Assembly (NCBI GenBank): GCA_013396915.1
Contig: VWZL01005178.1
Span: 184,053 to 248,052, forward strand
Source: Stercorarius parasiticus
Lineage: Eukaryota; Chordata; Aves; Charadriiformes; Stercorariidae
Reading direction: 5' to 3'
DNA length: 64,000 nucleotides
Position 1 is the first letter of the stretch. Every line of letters begins with the position of its first letter. Under the pieces are notes generated by a model, which did not search any database, was not told the DNA's origin, and saw nothing but the letters and a program-made list of their open reading frames with translations. This document shows positions 25,891 through 38,125 of this stretch, piece by piece. The position numbers and the translations under genes were made by a program.

Positions 25891-26888
25891 CAGTGGAAAA
25901 TGGGCCAAACTTTTGTGACCTAAAAGGAATCACATCAAAGTAAAAGTCGTGTTTTAGGCAAAGAGTTTCTTAACCCGTCTTGCTTACTAGAACACAAGAA
26001 TTCCGATGTGAGAAATACGATGTACTACTCCAGTCCCTTCCCTTTGAATGCCTGATGCTGGGTATGCTGATTCCCTTCTACAGTTGTTCAGTTTTATTTC
26101 CTATCGATCAATCAACACAGAAGGTTTTCTGAAATCTGGGACTCTAAATATACCATGAATAGCAATGTGTACATAGATACTATGCCCAGAACTACTTTTC
26201 CTTTTTATTTCTGAGGGAGCAACTCCGAAGCTGATGATGTCCATGTTTGTATTAAAATCCTGATTACATTTTTGTTAAAAGTAAAAGAAATATTTATCTT
26301 TTTTATATTTAAGAGGCTTTTTAGACAACTAAAAGATTCCATGGATAGTGAATGAAAGTAATAATTCTGTATACTCATGCAGTCTCTTACCCACTTTGAC
26401 TGTAGCAATGTTCACTTCATTTAGGATCACAGAACAGAGAAGAGCTTCCCCAGTTTGCCAAATCCAGTCCTCAGTGTTCACCGGAGACCATACAACTAAA
26501 TAACAGATAAGAGTCTATTTTCACAGTCCGCAATATGCTTTCCATAACGAACTTCTGACCTATAGCGAAAACCCCAAACCAAATCTATACAGTGTTACAG
26601 CAAAAGAACAACAAAAAAATTTAAGTGATGCTAATGTCTTGCAATAGGAGCGAATAAAGCTTTCAGATAAAGCGCTTGGCAAATTTACCTTTTTGGGTGC
26701 TCTGCCCAGAGCTGGAATGGTGCGAGAAAACTACAGAGCAATCCTGTTTTCAGAGCGCACCTTCCAGAGCCTGCCTTCGGCAGCAAAGCAGTGCCGAGCA
26801 TTTACCTTTCCTTCTTGAAAATAGTTCCAGTGGGTGTGGGGAGGGTAATTTGATGTGGTGTACATCCCGTTCTTGCAGATGGGATTTT

Positions 26889-26908
26889 GTGTGTGTGTGT
26901 GTGTGTGT
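26889..26908. repeat. (GT)10 microsatellite
   Basis: Ten uninterrupted GT units, flanked by TTTT on both sides. Confidence 0.95.
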
Positions 26909-29900
26909 TTTTCAATTTAGACTCAACAATATGGGAGCAATTCTCCAAGGGCACCATGTTCTTGTTGCATGTATAATATAATGCTACTAAACATTAGAAT
27001 AACTGAATCAATAGAATGTATAAATAGATATCTCCTTTACCCATCTGCACAGCTACAATGTGTTTAATGTATTAATTAAAACTTTCAGCAAAAAGAAAAA
27101 CGAAGCTTGAACACTAATCTGAAAACATTCTTTTTTAACATGTCAGGAGTGTACTGTACAAAACGGCTTCCTTAACAACTTAATAAGTAAGTGAGAAACG
27201 GTGCAGCAAGTAGTGGGTCTTCAGTGATAACAGCTATTGCAAATGATTGATTTAAAAAAAGAAAAGACTTAGTTTAAATCTGTTAACTTGTGAAGACTCG
27301 GTTGTTGCTGAGTAAAGGGTAAGGATCTGGCACCTGCTCTAGGTTCAGGGAGAGAGAGAAAGGTTAGAAGTCCCACTCTCAGCTCTAACACAAAACCAGA
27401 CGTCTGTTCTCCCAGCAAGGAAAATTGCAGATAGTAAAGGGTGCTACACATCTAAATCCTTTCTACGTTCACGTGAGCACACATTTCATAAGCTGTGTTT
27501 GAGCTACATTTAATTAGAGCTAGAGTAGTCTAAATGTATTTTGAAGCGTTCCCATACGCTGGCATTTTTTTAGTTGCATTTCCTGTGGAATGCTATGCAG
27601 TGAGCATAGCTTCCCACTCATGTGAAAACGAAGACGCTTCTCTGATGCTGTTGTTATTGATGTAACTGAGCACAATTTGTCTCGGCGTAGATCTGCAAAA
27701 CAATTTACTCCTGCACCAGAACTCACTTTCTGTCCTGTAGGAGTTAGCATTCAGAGATGATAGCTCGCACGAGCAGCATCGTCTGCCATGAAAGAAACTC
27801 CTTGTTTCATATGCCTACAACTCCTTGGAAAATTAATTTAACACACAGAGTGCAAATACATTACTAGCTTTTGAGACTTTTCTGCATGGCTGTGGAGATT
27901 TAGCAAGGTATACCCTACATTTCCTAGCTGGCAACCTTTTTTTCTCCATAGATTTTCTAAGATGTGATTATTTCCAATCTCAAGTTACGTTTCTGGAACT
28001 GAACTCCTCATCTGAGAACCTCAAATGAGGATGTAACCAGCAATAAATGGCATAGCATGCTATTGTTACAGGTGGTGCAAAACGTATGTGTCAGGTAACC
28101 CTAATGTTATGAGTTAGGACATGGGCTGGACGGTAGGAGACAGCTCTATATTCCACAAGGATTGGAAAACCCAGGATAGGGTGAAGAGGGATGAGGCGAT
28201 TCTACCGCTGCGGTGCAGAGAAGGTTATGCCCAACAGTCTGCACTGCTCTTCAGCCTGGGCCACAGAATGACAGTCCCTCGTGAGACAATCATTTGAAAG
28301 GTCCTCCATACGTTGTAGTGAGGTCACGTCACCAGCAAGTCAGGGACCAACTGAGGGCAGAGGGAGAGAGAGAAACCTTGCACTCTGAAATCCCACTGCA
28401 TCATTCTTGCCCTGTCAACCAACATGGTTTCATATTATCGTTGTCCTATTTTTTGTGCTTCACCATGCAATACTCAAATGCTACTGCACATCACAGCTGA
28501 GATCTCTAACCTGAGGTGGTGGTTGTCTGGCTGTTCTGTGCCCAACGCGCTCATGTCCTGTTTTGTGATAGCGACAAATTAAAGCCGAATGTCTGTCATC
28601 AGGGATAGCCAGGACTGCCAGATAATATACAGAGAACCTGTGTGTCCCTCCCTGCAATGTGGAAGCTTTATCAAAAATCAGGAAATCTCAAACCCAAAAC
28701 CCCTAAGCATAAGGAACTCTCAGTTGTCTGGGTTTTTTTGAACAACTATTCACAATTTCTTCAAACACGAGGGCTATGAACTTCTTTAAAAAATAATGAG
28801 CTAAGGATCTCCTGTAACTAAATAACTTGAGGAGTTGGGGATTTGTGAAGATCTCTAAACAACACGAGACTGCAGTCAGTACAAAAGATGAGGCAATTCA
28901 GGTGCTGTATAGGCTAACGAGGTTTGATCTACTCCTGCTGTCGATGCATTGCCATTAACTTCAGTGAGACTCTGCTCAGCCCTAGTAGACATTGAAGTGG
29001 TGGTTTACGACAAACTATGAATTTCCATATCCACCGGCAGGCTGTAAAGGGAATGGGCTGAAATCCATGCAAACAAGAAGCAGAACATTGTATTTATACT
29101 ATTTCTGTGGTTCTCGTATCAAACCTTTAGTAAATCACCCAGCTAACTGCATTTTCCTCAACGGCAATCTTTGAAAATAATTTATGTTATGTATTTTTTA
29201 TATATATACCCGGTGATGTTTCTTCTTTCTCCATCTGATTTCTGTTATTTTAGCTTGACCTTTTTTTAGTTACTGAAATAATTCTGCATTTTGTTCATAG
29301 AACTCTTTGACAAACACTCGTTAGAGCTAACAACCTTTTTTTTTTTTGCCACAGCACATTAAAGATTCAGGACTAAACCTTAAGCTGGTGTAAGCTGATC
29401 TGGCTTCCAGTGAAGTCAATCCTTTAACTTTGTGAAGACTTTCAGTTGTAGCCAAGAGAAGAATAAGAAAGTCAATGTAGCCCTTGTACCCGTCTTATTG
29501 ATCAGACCTGTAATTGCACCAGGAAACGGAATGTTTTAAAAATTCTTTTGTCTGGCCTAGAACGGCTTATGAAAAATGTATTTATGGCGATACTATACTT
29601 GGTAGAGTGAGTTTGTGTGTATGGTTGGGGGGAGGGTGCGGAGCTAAGCAAAAACATTCATTTTAAAAGGGTACTTTAATTGAAACTAAGCAAACTAAAG
29701 TGGAAAATTATTTATCCAAACAAAGTTTGTATCCTATAAAGATGTGGGTACATAAAGCACGCAAGACCGTTGCTTATTAGATTATTTCAGGCCTTCACAA
29801 GCTGTTTGCTTGCTCCAATAGCAACTTGTTGATAATAGGAAGCCTTTTGTGAGAAATGGCCCGAAAAACAATGGAAAGCGTCAGATTTAGTAAAGTGTCT

Positions 29901-30347
29901 AAGGCAAGTCTTAAAATGACACCCACGCTACGAAGGGAAGACCAAATTTGCTTTTTCTGAAGGGAATTTGTGTTTGTCAGGAAGGGCTCCTGGCGGCTTT
30001 GTTTCCAGGCCTTGATGTGTGACCAGGAGCCTCCAGGCCTCCCGTCACCCCTGGCCTTGTTCTGCCACCGCGCTGCCCACCCATACCGACACCGCAGGGG
30101 GAAGGGTTTCAGAGGAGCCGGAATCAAAAGCAGAGGGAGGAAAAAAAGTGCTTTTCAGGGTCTGATGTGTGGGAATCAAATGAGAGGCCTAGCTCAAATC
30201 CGGTCGCCAGGCAACCATAGTGATATGCTGAGGGAATATCATTAAAGTTGGAAACTAAGCAGTCGCTCTGAATTAGCAAACCTGACCGCCGTGTGGATGA
30301 TGCGCCAGAGCCACCTCAGCCCCCGAGCGCCGATTCTCATCGTATGT

Positions 30348-30473
30348 NNNNNNNNNNNNNNNNNNNNNNNNNNNNNNNNNNNNNNNNNNNNNNNNNNNNN
30401 NNNNNNNNNNNNNNNNNNNNNNNNNNNNNNNNNNNNNNNNNNNNNNNNNNNNNNNNNNNNNNNNNNNNNNNNN
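30348..30473. other. Assembly gap, 126 N
   Basis: An unbroken run of N inside CpG-rich sequence. The true length and content are unknown. Open frames that run through the Ns are artefacts. Confidence 1.
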
Positions 30474-30487
30474 CGTTTCTGCACGTA

Positions 30488-30504
30488 GGGGGGGGTGGGG
30501 GGGG
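30488..30504 (+). repeat. G8-T-G8 run at gap edge
   Basis: Two G8 runs separated by one T lie 14 bases from the gap. The tract could form a G-quadruplex and is a likely reason for the failed sequencing. Confidence 0.8.
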
Positions 30505-30990
30505 AAAGCAGCTGATTTGTGGAGTTTTTCATAAAAAAAGACAATGGCTGTCCAGACATGGAGTTGGTGGTGAAATATGGTAACTGCCAGGCTTGCAGCT
30601 GGCCCTCTGACACAAGATTAATAAGTTGCCGTTTCCTAGCCGACCACAACCTAGTGGGAACTATCCGGCATTTTTCCATGAATTGTGGGTAGCAGCCTTC
30701 CCGCAAGCTGGCCTACTTTACTGCGCTGCTTTCTGCCCCTCGCCCCCAGTGCAGCAAACATCTGTGGCTGTGGTGGGGGTCAGCGGGGACGGTGTCCCGC
30801 GGCCGCCACCGGAGCGGGACCGGCCTGTCCCCACCAATAAACCCGGGGGCTGGTTCTGGGCCCGGCGCCGTCCGCCGCGAAGGGGGTTGTGGCCACGGGT
30901 TTAAGCACTTCAGAAAGTTTTTCCGCAACCGGAGCGGGGAGGGGGCGGCGGGGGACCGGGTTCGGAAATGACAATGTGACAAGAGAGCGG

Positions 30991-33900
30991 GAGCGAACCT
31001 ATTGAATTAGATTTAGGCTGCGCTGAATATTATCATTGACACGAACAAGCAAAGCTTATCTGCTCTTTCCTTCTTGAAAGGTTGAATGAAATTGAATTGC
31101 CAACCTCTGTATTTTACCCCCGTTTGGCTGAAATGGCTCAGAGGCATACATGATCGCTGAAAAGGAGCCAGGTTGAGTCAAACTGCAAAGCGTACGTATG
31201 CGTTTCTGACAGCAACATCTCAAACACAGTGTGACATGGCATAACATTTAGAGGTAATTTGATTACAGGCACTGTGTAATGCAAATCAGACTTTCCCAAA
31301 CATGTTAATTTTTTATCACAATAGCTCACCAACACAGTCAAGTTTGGTTTATTTTACGGTATCTTCAAGCTACATTTTCTATTATATTAAAGCATTGTAA
31401 TATAATTGTGTGCATTTGCCCCCAAATTACGAAGAGCGAAAAGATCAGTGAATCCCCTGGCTTCTGTCTTTCCAGGTTTAATTTTAAATGATGATATGAT
31501 GAAAATCTTTATGATACGTAGATGTTAAAAGAGAATCGTTTGAATGTTCCTTTAGGCATAGAAATTTGGAAAGAACAAGTTGCAACTCAAATGCATAGAT
31601 TTTTCTGGGTAGGAAAAAAAGCGAATGCATTTGTAAGTGTCTTTAACCTTCTCTATGGTCAATTAATTCATTTAGGGCTACATGCAGCTGAGTTGCAATT
31701 AATTTTAGACATTAATTTTGTTCGTATGTAGCTAGGACCTGTCAGAGTAACTCTGAATGTGAAGGTGTGAGATTTGTGCTTTCTCTTTCTGGATTTTCTT
31801 CTGTCCTTCTGTGCAAATTTGGTAAAATGGGTTCCTTCTTTCTTTTCTCAGTTTCCCCAGCTTTACACGGTACTTTCAGATTCACAAATGAAAAAGATCA
31901 CAAAGAAGCTAAATTTGAATGATAATGTCAGCCTGGGGAGAATATTCTTAAATTTTGAGCTTCTGTTTTTAGAAATTGCTTTGTGGAGCAATATTATTCT
32001 GATGATTCAGAGCTAATGAAACTTTAAGTGGTGAGAGAGTCCTGCTGGTAGGATCTATCTCCCGAGCTGGAGCACAGCATAGCCTCTCGCATCCAATGTC
32101 TCTCAGATACCAACCAAAAGACTCGGCATTGGCAGGTGGTTGCCATCAATGTGCTATATAATTGGCACTGGCGATGAGTCTGATTTGAGGCAGCATTGAA
32201 GTGTCATACTTGGTGGGATAGGAGAAGCTGATGACAAGCGGAGAGATGGTCTGGCAGGGTTGGCTGAAGTTTGATCAAGCCAGTGAGTGAAGAACGCAAA
32301 CCCAGATTTGAAGTGAAGCAGAGCTGAGCACAACCAGGGCGAAGCCCAGATGATGAGAGCCTCAGGTGAGAGCTCAGGCTGAATGTGTAGTCGTTCGCCT
32401 TTGCTAAAAAGGCAAGGTCTGGGGGAGAAGGGGTGTCTTGTCTTGCATCTGCGCTATAGCTGGAAAAAGTGTTCTAGCATGAACCAGCCGTGATTATTCC
32501 TTCCCAGCATATGTGCCAAGGACTCCTTTTTAATATGTGTAAAGATGTAAATAAAAGAACTATCCCCCAGTCAGTATTAAAGAGGAACCCGAAACATAAA
32601 CACAAGTGAAAGCTTGTGTGTGGTAAACGTTTCCTGCACATCAACTGATCTACCACAATTTTACATGTGTGCTTTTTAGCTCCTGAAAAATGTGAAGTAA
32701 TTCATGTTGGCTTAGCCCTCTGCTCTGAATGAAAGGGAGGAATTAGCTAATTCCAGGTACCTGAGCTGCGGGCTCAGAGCACATGCACAGACAGTTGCCA
32801 TGAATCAGAGGTCGTGCAATCGCCTCTTTGTACGTGAACATCCCAAGTTTATGTGAACCGATCCCACTCAGTCATAATGAGAGAGGACAAGTTGCCTTCG
32901 GCTCTGCAGCCACAGAGACATGAGTGCTGTTTGCTTGCCTCTGTCTTTTTGGGTCAGCGTAGCTTCTGCTTTTTCTCTGGTTCTTCATATAATCTCCAGC
33001 GCTTTCAGAACACACGCATTTCTCTTGTGAGATTTACCTGGCCTGGAGTGAGGAGAGAAGCTTAACAACATGGGTCCCTTTTATTTATAAGAGCATTCCT
33101 CTCACGATCTCTGCCTGTCATAGACGTGAGGATTAAATACAGCTCTGTTTCTTGTACATATTTTCTCATACGTCCCAGTGATTCTGGCCCCTGTGGATAC
33201 TTAGAAAATAGGTTTCCACCAGTCTGAATATTGTAGCCTTTCATTCACTAATATCTATCACATTTTTATGGCTACAAAAATATTCCTAATCTGACAATTA
33301 AGATTTATTTATATTCTATGTTCTGAATTATTTGGGACCTCTAGTTTTTAGGTATTTTAAAGGTGAAATCAACTAAAGAGACATTAATTTACAGTTACAG
33401 TAGTACTTCGTATTTATTATGCTGTGCATCTACTTTTGAACACCAAATGAAGACGTTTTCCTGAACTGGTTTAGCATTACTGTGTGTGTTCTTTCAACCA
33501 AACCTCCCCCAGGCCCCTCTCTTTGCTGCTATAGGATCTCTTCATCCTCACTGCTCCTGGCCATAGTTGGCCATTACTGCAGCAGAGGCACATCAGTGTT
33601 TTCCACTGGCCACTCTGCAGCTTTTCTGGTTTCACCGGTTCCTGCAGCCAGCTGGACTCTCTTTCTCTTTGTGAAGGAAGGAGTCGCCTGACTGCTGTCT
33701 GCTGGAAGGAACCGCTCTCCTCCAACTGGGCTGAGAAGGAAACGGCCTCCCTTCCCTCCCAGCACCACCCTTCAGGTGTGAGGGCAGCGCTGGCCGAGCA
33801 CAGGAAGAAACGGTTTGCCTCATTTATGGGATTTCCAATTATTGCAGCATTAACTCAGACCCATTTCCTCGCCACACGGCAGCGTCTTGCTGCTCGGCTT

Positions 33901-34448
33901 TAACAATCAACAGTGGGTTTGTGTCCGCGCCTGCTTGCCTCACGGTACAGCAGAGGGAGAGGAAAGGGTGAGGCACAGAGAGCCCAGTGGTTCTTGATGT
34001 TAAAGAAGCCGATGTGATCTCCTGTGAGTGTTCTTCAATAAGTGATGAATGGGACATGTAAGCACAAGAGCACCTCTTCTTGTTACCCGTGTGTACCTTT
34101 CCTGATATCAGATGTCTGTATTACTACTCCTTCCATTGTAACCTGGGACTGTGATTGTGAACTGAATGTTCTTTATCTATTTAATAGTCTTATATAATTG
34201 AGCATCTGGAAAAGTAGAGTAGCCTGGTCAAGAAACATCATTCTCCTGTAATCCTGAACCGATGGGGTTCACCTGGGGCTTTGAATTTATATTACATTTT
34301 TGTTTTGCGTAAAGAATCCTAGCGGTGCTTTGGTGCTGAATCTGCAGGAGCCGTAGGCAGAGGGGGGCCGTTTAGGTACTGTACAAAATAGCGTGCACAG
34401 GATAAGATCTTTCTGATCAGATCCTTTAGGATAGAAAGTAAGCAGCCA
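30991..34448. other. Unique non-coding DNA
   Basis: No gene recognised. An AT-rich plus-strand frame at 31774-32016 has hydrophobic stretches but no family match. The purine-rich segment 32210-32365 ends in CAGGTGAG, a consensus splice-donor sequence, without a clear acceptor or coding frame, so at most a non-coding exon is possible. Confidence 0.45.
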
Positions 34449-34943
34449 TTAGGTTTTATTAGTTCTGAGGGTTTCCAGTGTGCGGTATAGGAAATCAGTT
34501 GCAGAGTGGCTGAAGTCTCCTGCCTCTACTGATATTTCCGCAGAGTTTTCTATGGCACCGAAGCCCACAACTATCCAGTCTGGAGCTGGGAAGTTCTCCA
34601 GATGATCTTTGTCCCCTTGAAGTATTTTGTTCAGATTTTCAAGTGCCACATAAAAAATTAACTGATTAGCAAGTAAATAAAGAACCCAATCAACCTGTGC
34701 AGAAGGTAATATATATCTGTTATCAGTAGCCCAAGTTCTATCTTTGTCAAAAGTGCACTCGCTTTGCAACAGCCAACACAGAGACAGAGTGAGTGGGTAC
34801 AGGCCAAAGAGAGCTGTTGAATTGGCTGATTGATTTTTATCTATGCCGCGCATATTTTTGATAAAAACTTTAAACCCCCCCAGATCAAGTATATGACAAG
34901 AATGTGGTACTGCAGAAGAACTATCCTGGGATTCATGAGCAAT
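34449..34943 (-). other. Long open frame of unknown nature
   Basis: The frame is open for 164 sense codons from just after a stop at 34944-34946 to a TAA at 34449-34451. The first ATG is at 34851-34853, which gives 134 residues. The predicted protein has a mixed, protein-like composition: a leucine-rich stretch (GLYPLTLSLCWLL), then VDWVLYLLANQLIFYVALENL, and an acidic C-terminal part (DFSHSATDFLYRTLETL). I recognise no domain. There is no good splice acceptor at the upstream end and no poly(A) signal pattern that would make a retrocopy obvious. By a rough estimate one or two frames this long are expected by chance in 64 kb. Decay of an unknown insertion or chance are the likeliest explanations, a real exon less so. 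Confidence 0.15.
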
Positions 34944-36872
34944 TTACTGGGCACTAGTGAAAAGGAATTACCTCAAGATCAGCTTGCCCTTTTCCTGCTG
35001 CATGTGTTGTGGTAAAAAGCTAATTCCCTGCGCTCTTGCTTTTCTTGGCCACTATTGCAGTATGCCTTGGGCCAGCAAGTTTGGTCTATAAGTAGATGTG
35101 ATTTAACCCTTATGGTTCGTTTTCTGCTTGGCTGTCAGCTGGTGGCAAAGGGCCAAATCCTAACAACCCTAATGGCTGAGCAGCTGGGGCTGCATGCATG
35201 ACATCCTAAAAATTACTTACATACTGGCCCTTTCATTGCAGTAGTTGATCTCTTCCTATTAGACCGGTGTGGTGGCAGAAGCGAGATTAGCATCCTCAGG
35301 GAATATCCAGGGCTGAGGTCTTCTCCTTTGCAAGAGAAAATATTTTATTTCAGTGTTGCTAAGTAGGGCAAGCACTGAAGAAACATGCTCTCTAATTCAT
35401 AAATAGTCTAGAACCTTATTTCTTTAATTATAATTTGAAAGGATTGATTCTGATTTGCTCTCATCTATGATTTTCCTTTAAGAAATGCTAGACCTCTCAA
35501 ACTCATCTCTGTCCTGGACAAGGCAGGACTAAATTCTGCCTATTGGATTCCTGCGGACTGTTATCAAGGAGAAGGAAGACAAATTTGCCTTTGAGGTAGA
35601 ATTTAGCCATCATAAAACTAGTGATCAGGAGAGAGAACTGTTTGCTAACACATGAGAATTAAAAATATTGTATGCAATAATACTGGAAGTTTGTTATTGA
35701 TTTGGTAGAAATGGAGTGAAATTTGAAGTAGTGAGATTACTTGTGTAAAACTAACAAATGCAATAAGGTAGCTTGCACAACTTCCATATGCAAGAAGAGA
35801 AATCCTTTATGTTTCATTTTATTTTAGGCAAGCAAGTGGTTTTGCTGTCAGCACCACTTGTAGCAGTATAATGAAACTGAATCATTTTAAACAAACCCTC
35901 AAATACTCTTTACTTTGTGTTAGGATTATGCAACTGAGAGAGAATAGTAACTTCTTAACAAAAAAGAAGCAATATGTGACATTTTGTCTGTCAGCACTGG
36001 TGAAGTGGAATACACAAGCTTATTTAAAATTATTATTGAGTTTTACTTCGCATAATGATATAATAATGATACAGGAAAAAGAAATGGCTTGGGGTATAAT
36101 GAACCCAAGTCACCCACAGCAAGGGGTATTACAGAACCAGTAAAGAAGAATACATGCAAGCAGCCTGTGATGTAACACGTCTTGATATGGGACTCCTAAA
36201 AATTATTCTTGATGTTGTGGAAGTGGACACTGAGGAATAATCCCACTAAGACCAGTAAGTACATGACATTACTCACGTTTAAATTGGAAAGGATCAGGCC
36301 CTATATGGAGCTGTGTAGTCTTTTTCCAGTACTGAAGGATTAATGTGGCTAAATTTAGGCAGCATGGAGGAATTTTAAAAAAGCCTCAGTTTTAGGACTT
36401 CTGCTGACCTAAATGAGAGAAGAGCTTGGACAGCATTGAGGACTTTAGAAAATCCTACACTGGTTTCTGTGTATGTGTTCTCAAATCCTTAGCTGCATGC
36501 TAAACCAGCCCGTCCAATTTTAAAAATGGTTAATGACTCGTTTAGCAGACCAGATTGAAACCCCTTCGCAATCTGTGAAATTAATCCTGATGATTTCAGA
36601 AAGCTCTGGATCAGTTTTGGAATTAATTTTGTTTTGAAAGAACTTGGATCTTTTGTGCAAAAACAGTTGGGCAAAGGGGCATCAGAACTGGATGTGTTGA
36701 TTGGAACCAGTTACGCTTTTTACCTTTGGGGCTTTCAGAGGGGGATTCGCATTGCTGTGAAATTTAAAATAACAACAGAGATTCTTCTGAGCTATGGGTA
36801 CAGATTAGATTAAGAATTTTTTCACCTTACACAGTCTTCATAATTTATTTCACTACTGCTGATGTTATTGGG

Positions 36873-36900
36873 GGACATGCAATCTGAGAGGGACATGCCT
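36873..36900 (+). promoter_or_regulatory. p53-response-element-like pair
   Basis: GGACATGCCT (36891-36900) is a perfect RRRCWWGYYY decamer. GGACATGCAA (36873-36882) matches 8 of 10 positions and lies 8 bases upstream. Spacers of 0-13 bases are tolerated in known sites. Binding is not shown. Confidence 0.2.
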
Positions 36901-37180
36901 TCAGGTAGACAGACGTTATTGAGGCTGAACTAGAAGTTAGCTTCAGGAAATTTATTTTGTGGGTGACTGTGTTTTAATTCAGTGCAACACATCTGGCTGT
37001 AACTTGATTTCTTTTCCTGCTTCTTTTGGATTTTATTATGCTCGACTGCGATGCGGGCCGGGGGAGGAGGGACCAGGCAAAAGCACTTCCTTGAAGTGTG
37101 CAGAAATGCGGTGTGCGGCAATTGCCCGGTGAGTCCCAGGCTTGCCCTCGGCCTCGTGGGATGCTTCCAAAATAATACAA

Positions 37181-37312
37181 ATGAACCTGTTGTTATTCTT
37201 GGTTTTGCTACCTCTGAAATTTGATATTGAGCTGGAAAGGATCCAGTTTCAGCTAATCCAACAGGTAAACTATGATGCTACTTGGGTGAACTTTGCAAAA
37301 CGCTGTGGATAG
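37181..37312 (+). other. 43-codon frame with signal-peptide-like start
   Basis: ATG at 37181 opens a frame that starts MNLLLFLVLLPLKFD: a short polar start, a run of nine or ten hydrophobic residues, then a turn residue and charge. This is the pattern of a secretory signal peptide. The frame continues through ELERIQFQLIQQ and stops at TAG 37310-37312. Codon 28 is CAG, followed at once by GTAAAC (37265), a consensus splice donor. The frame could therefore be a first coding exon ending at 37264 instead of a complete 43-residue peptide. Against it: the base at -3 from the ATG is C, no promoter is evident just upstream, and leucine-rich frames arise easily in T-rich DNA. I recognise no family. 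Confidence 0.12.
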
Positions 37313-38124
37313 AGCCAGGGACTGCCAAAACCTCTCCCCGCTCGGATCTCTCCAGATAAAGAACCAGCATCGGTCGCAGTGCCGTGTAAAAGGCTCAGTG
37401 CCTCCTTGGCTCACACACCAAGGACAGATGCTTAATATTGACTAGATGCATTTGTTTGTATTGGAATTATGTTACTGTGTGTTCCTGCAACTTCCCCAAA
37501 AGAGACATTTTCCTCCTTGTGTTGTGTTTAAATATTTTCCAGTTAGTAATCTCCTAATACTCTTGACAAAAGGAAATCATTTCATAGCAGAATAGACACA
37601 TCCTAGAGATACCGTGTCTTACATGAGGACCGGTTCTTCATTAGCGCCGCAGTGGAATTCAGTATTGCTAACAAAGCAGAATGTGCCCACGATATTAATG
37701 TAGTGTGATCGGCCACTCGATGAGGGAATAATTCACAGGCATGCACTAACTAGGCTTTGCCTGAGCTTTGCTCACCCTTTTAAAGGAAGACAGGGCTGTT
37801 GTTTTGGGGTTCAGTCCTGGCCCTTCTGAAGGCATGAGGATTATATTGTCTCTTTGAGGTGTATAACAATGACAGCGCTACCTCTTCCTGCCAGGCCCTG
37901 TGCTATGCCTCTGTTAGAAAACAGAGCTCAGAGGTCTACCAAAAAGCCCACTGTGCCTGGAAATATCAGACAATGAAAAACTGAATTAATAGAATCTGAC
38001 ACAGTTTTACTGTAGCAGCATATTTTTCCTTGCTTAAATATATTTTTCCTTCTCTCATCAACAGATTACTTGATGCTTTTTTCAGAAACAGAAAAGTTGC
38101 AAAAACAAAACAAAAGCCCTAAAG

Positions 38125-38125
38125 N
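38125..38125. other. Single ambiguous base
   Basis: One N inside an A-rich stretch (CTAAAG-N-TAAAAAAAAGG). Confidence 1.

Larger units (their letters stand above)
24595..30277. other. Unique non-coding DNA
   Basis: No gene recognised. It contains a weak MIR-like fragment (25815-25890), a (GT)10 microsatellite and scattered fragments resembling an old amniote repeat at 28950-28980 and 29366-29425. A T-run lies near 29338-29348. The GC-richer stretch 29970-30130 leads toward the CpG island at 30.3-31.0 kb. Confidence 0.5.
30278..30990. promoter_or_regulatory. CpG island interrupted by assembly gap
   Basis: The densest part is 30778-30990, with about 25 CpGs by hand count, GC-box-like GGGGGCGG, and CCAAT at 30833. 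CpGs are also frequent just left of the gap (30285-30345), so the island may continue through the N run. CpG islands in bird DNA usually mark promoters or first exons. No convincing first coding exon was found, and the open frames on both strands (30626-30904 plus, 30713-30982 minus) look like by-products of GC-rich sequence. Transcription direction is unknown. Confidence 0.5.

Noticed and set aside
26424..26475. AGGATCACAGAAC... resembling a CR1 3' end
   Set aside because: Similarity stops after a few bases and the diagnostic GGTTGGAAGGGACC segment is missing.
30242..30706. 154-codon minus frame
   Set aside because: It is open only because it runs through the N gap.
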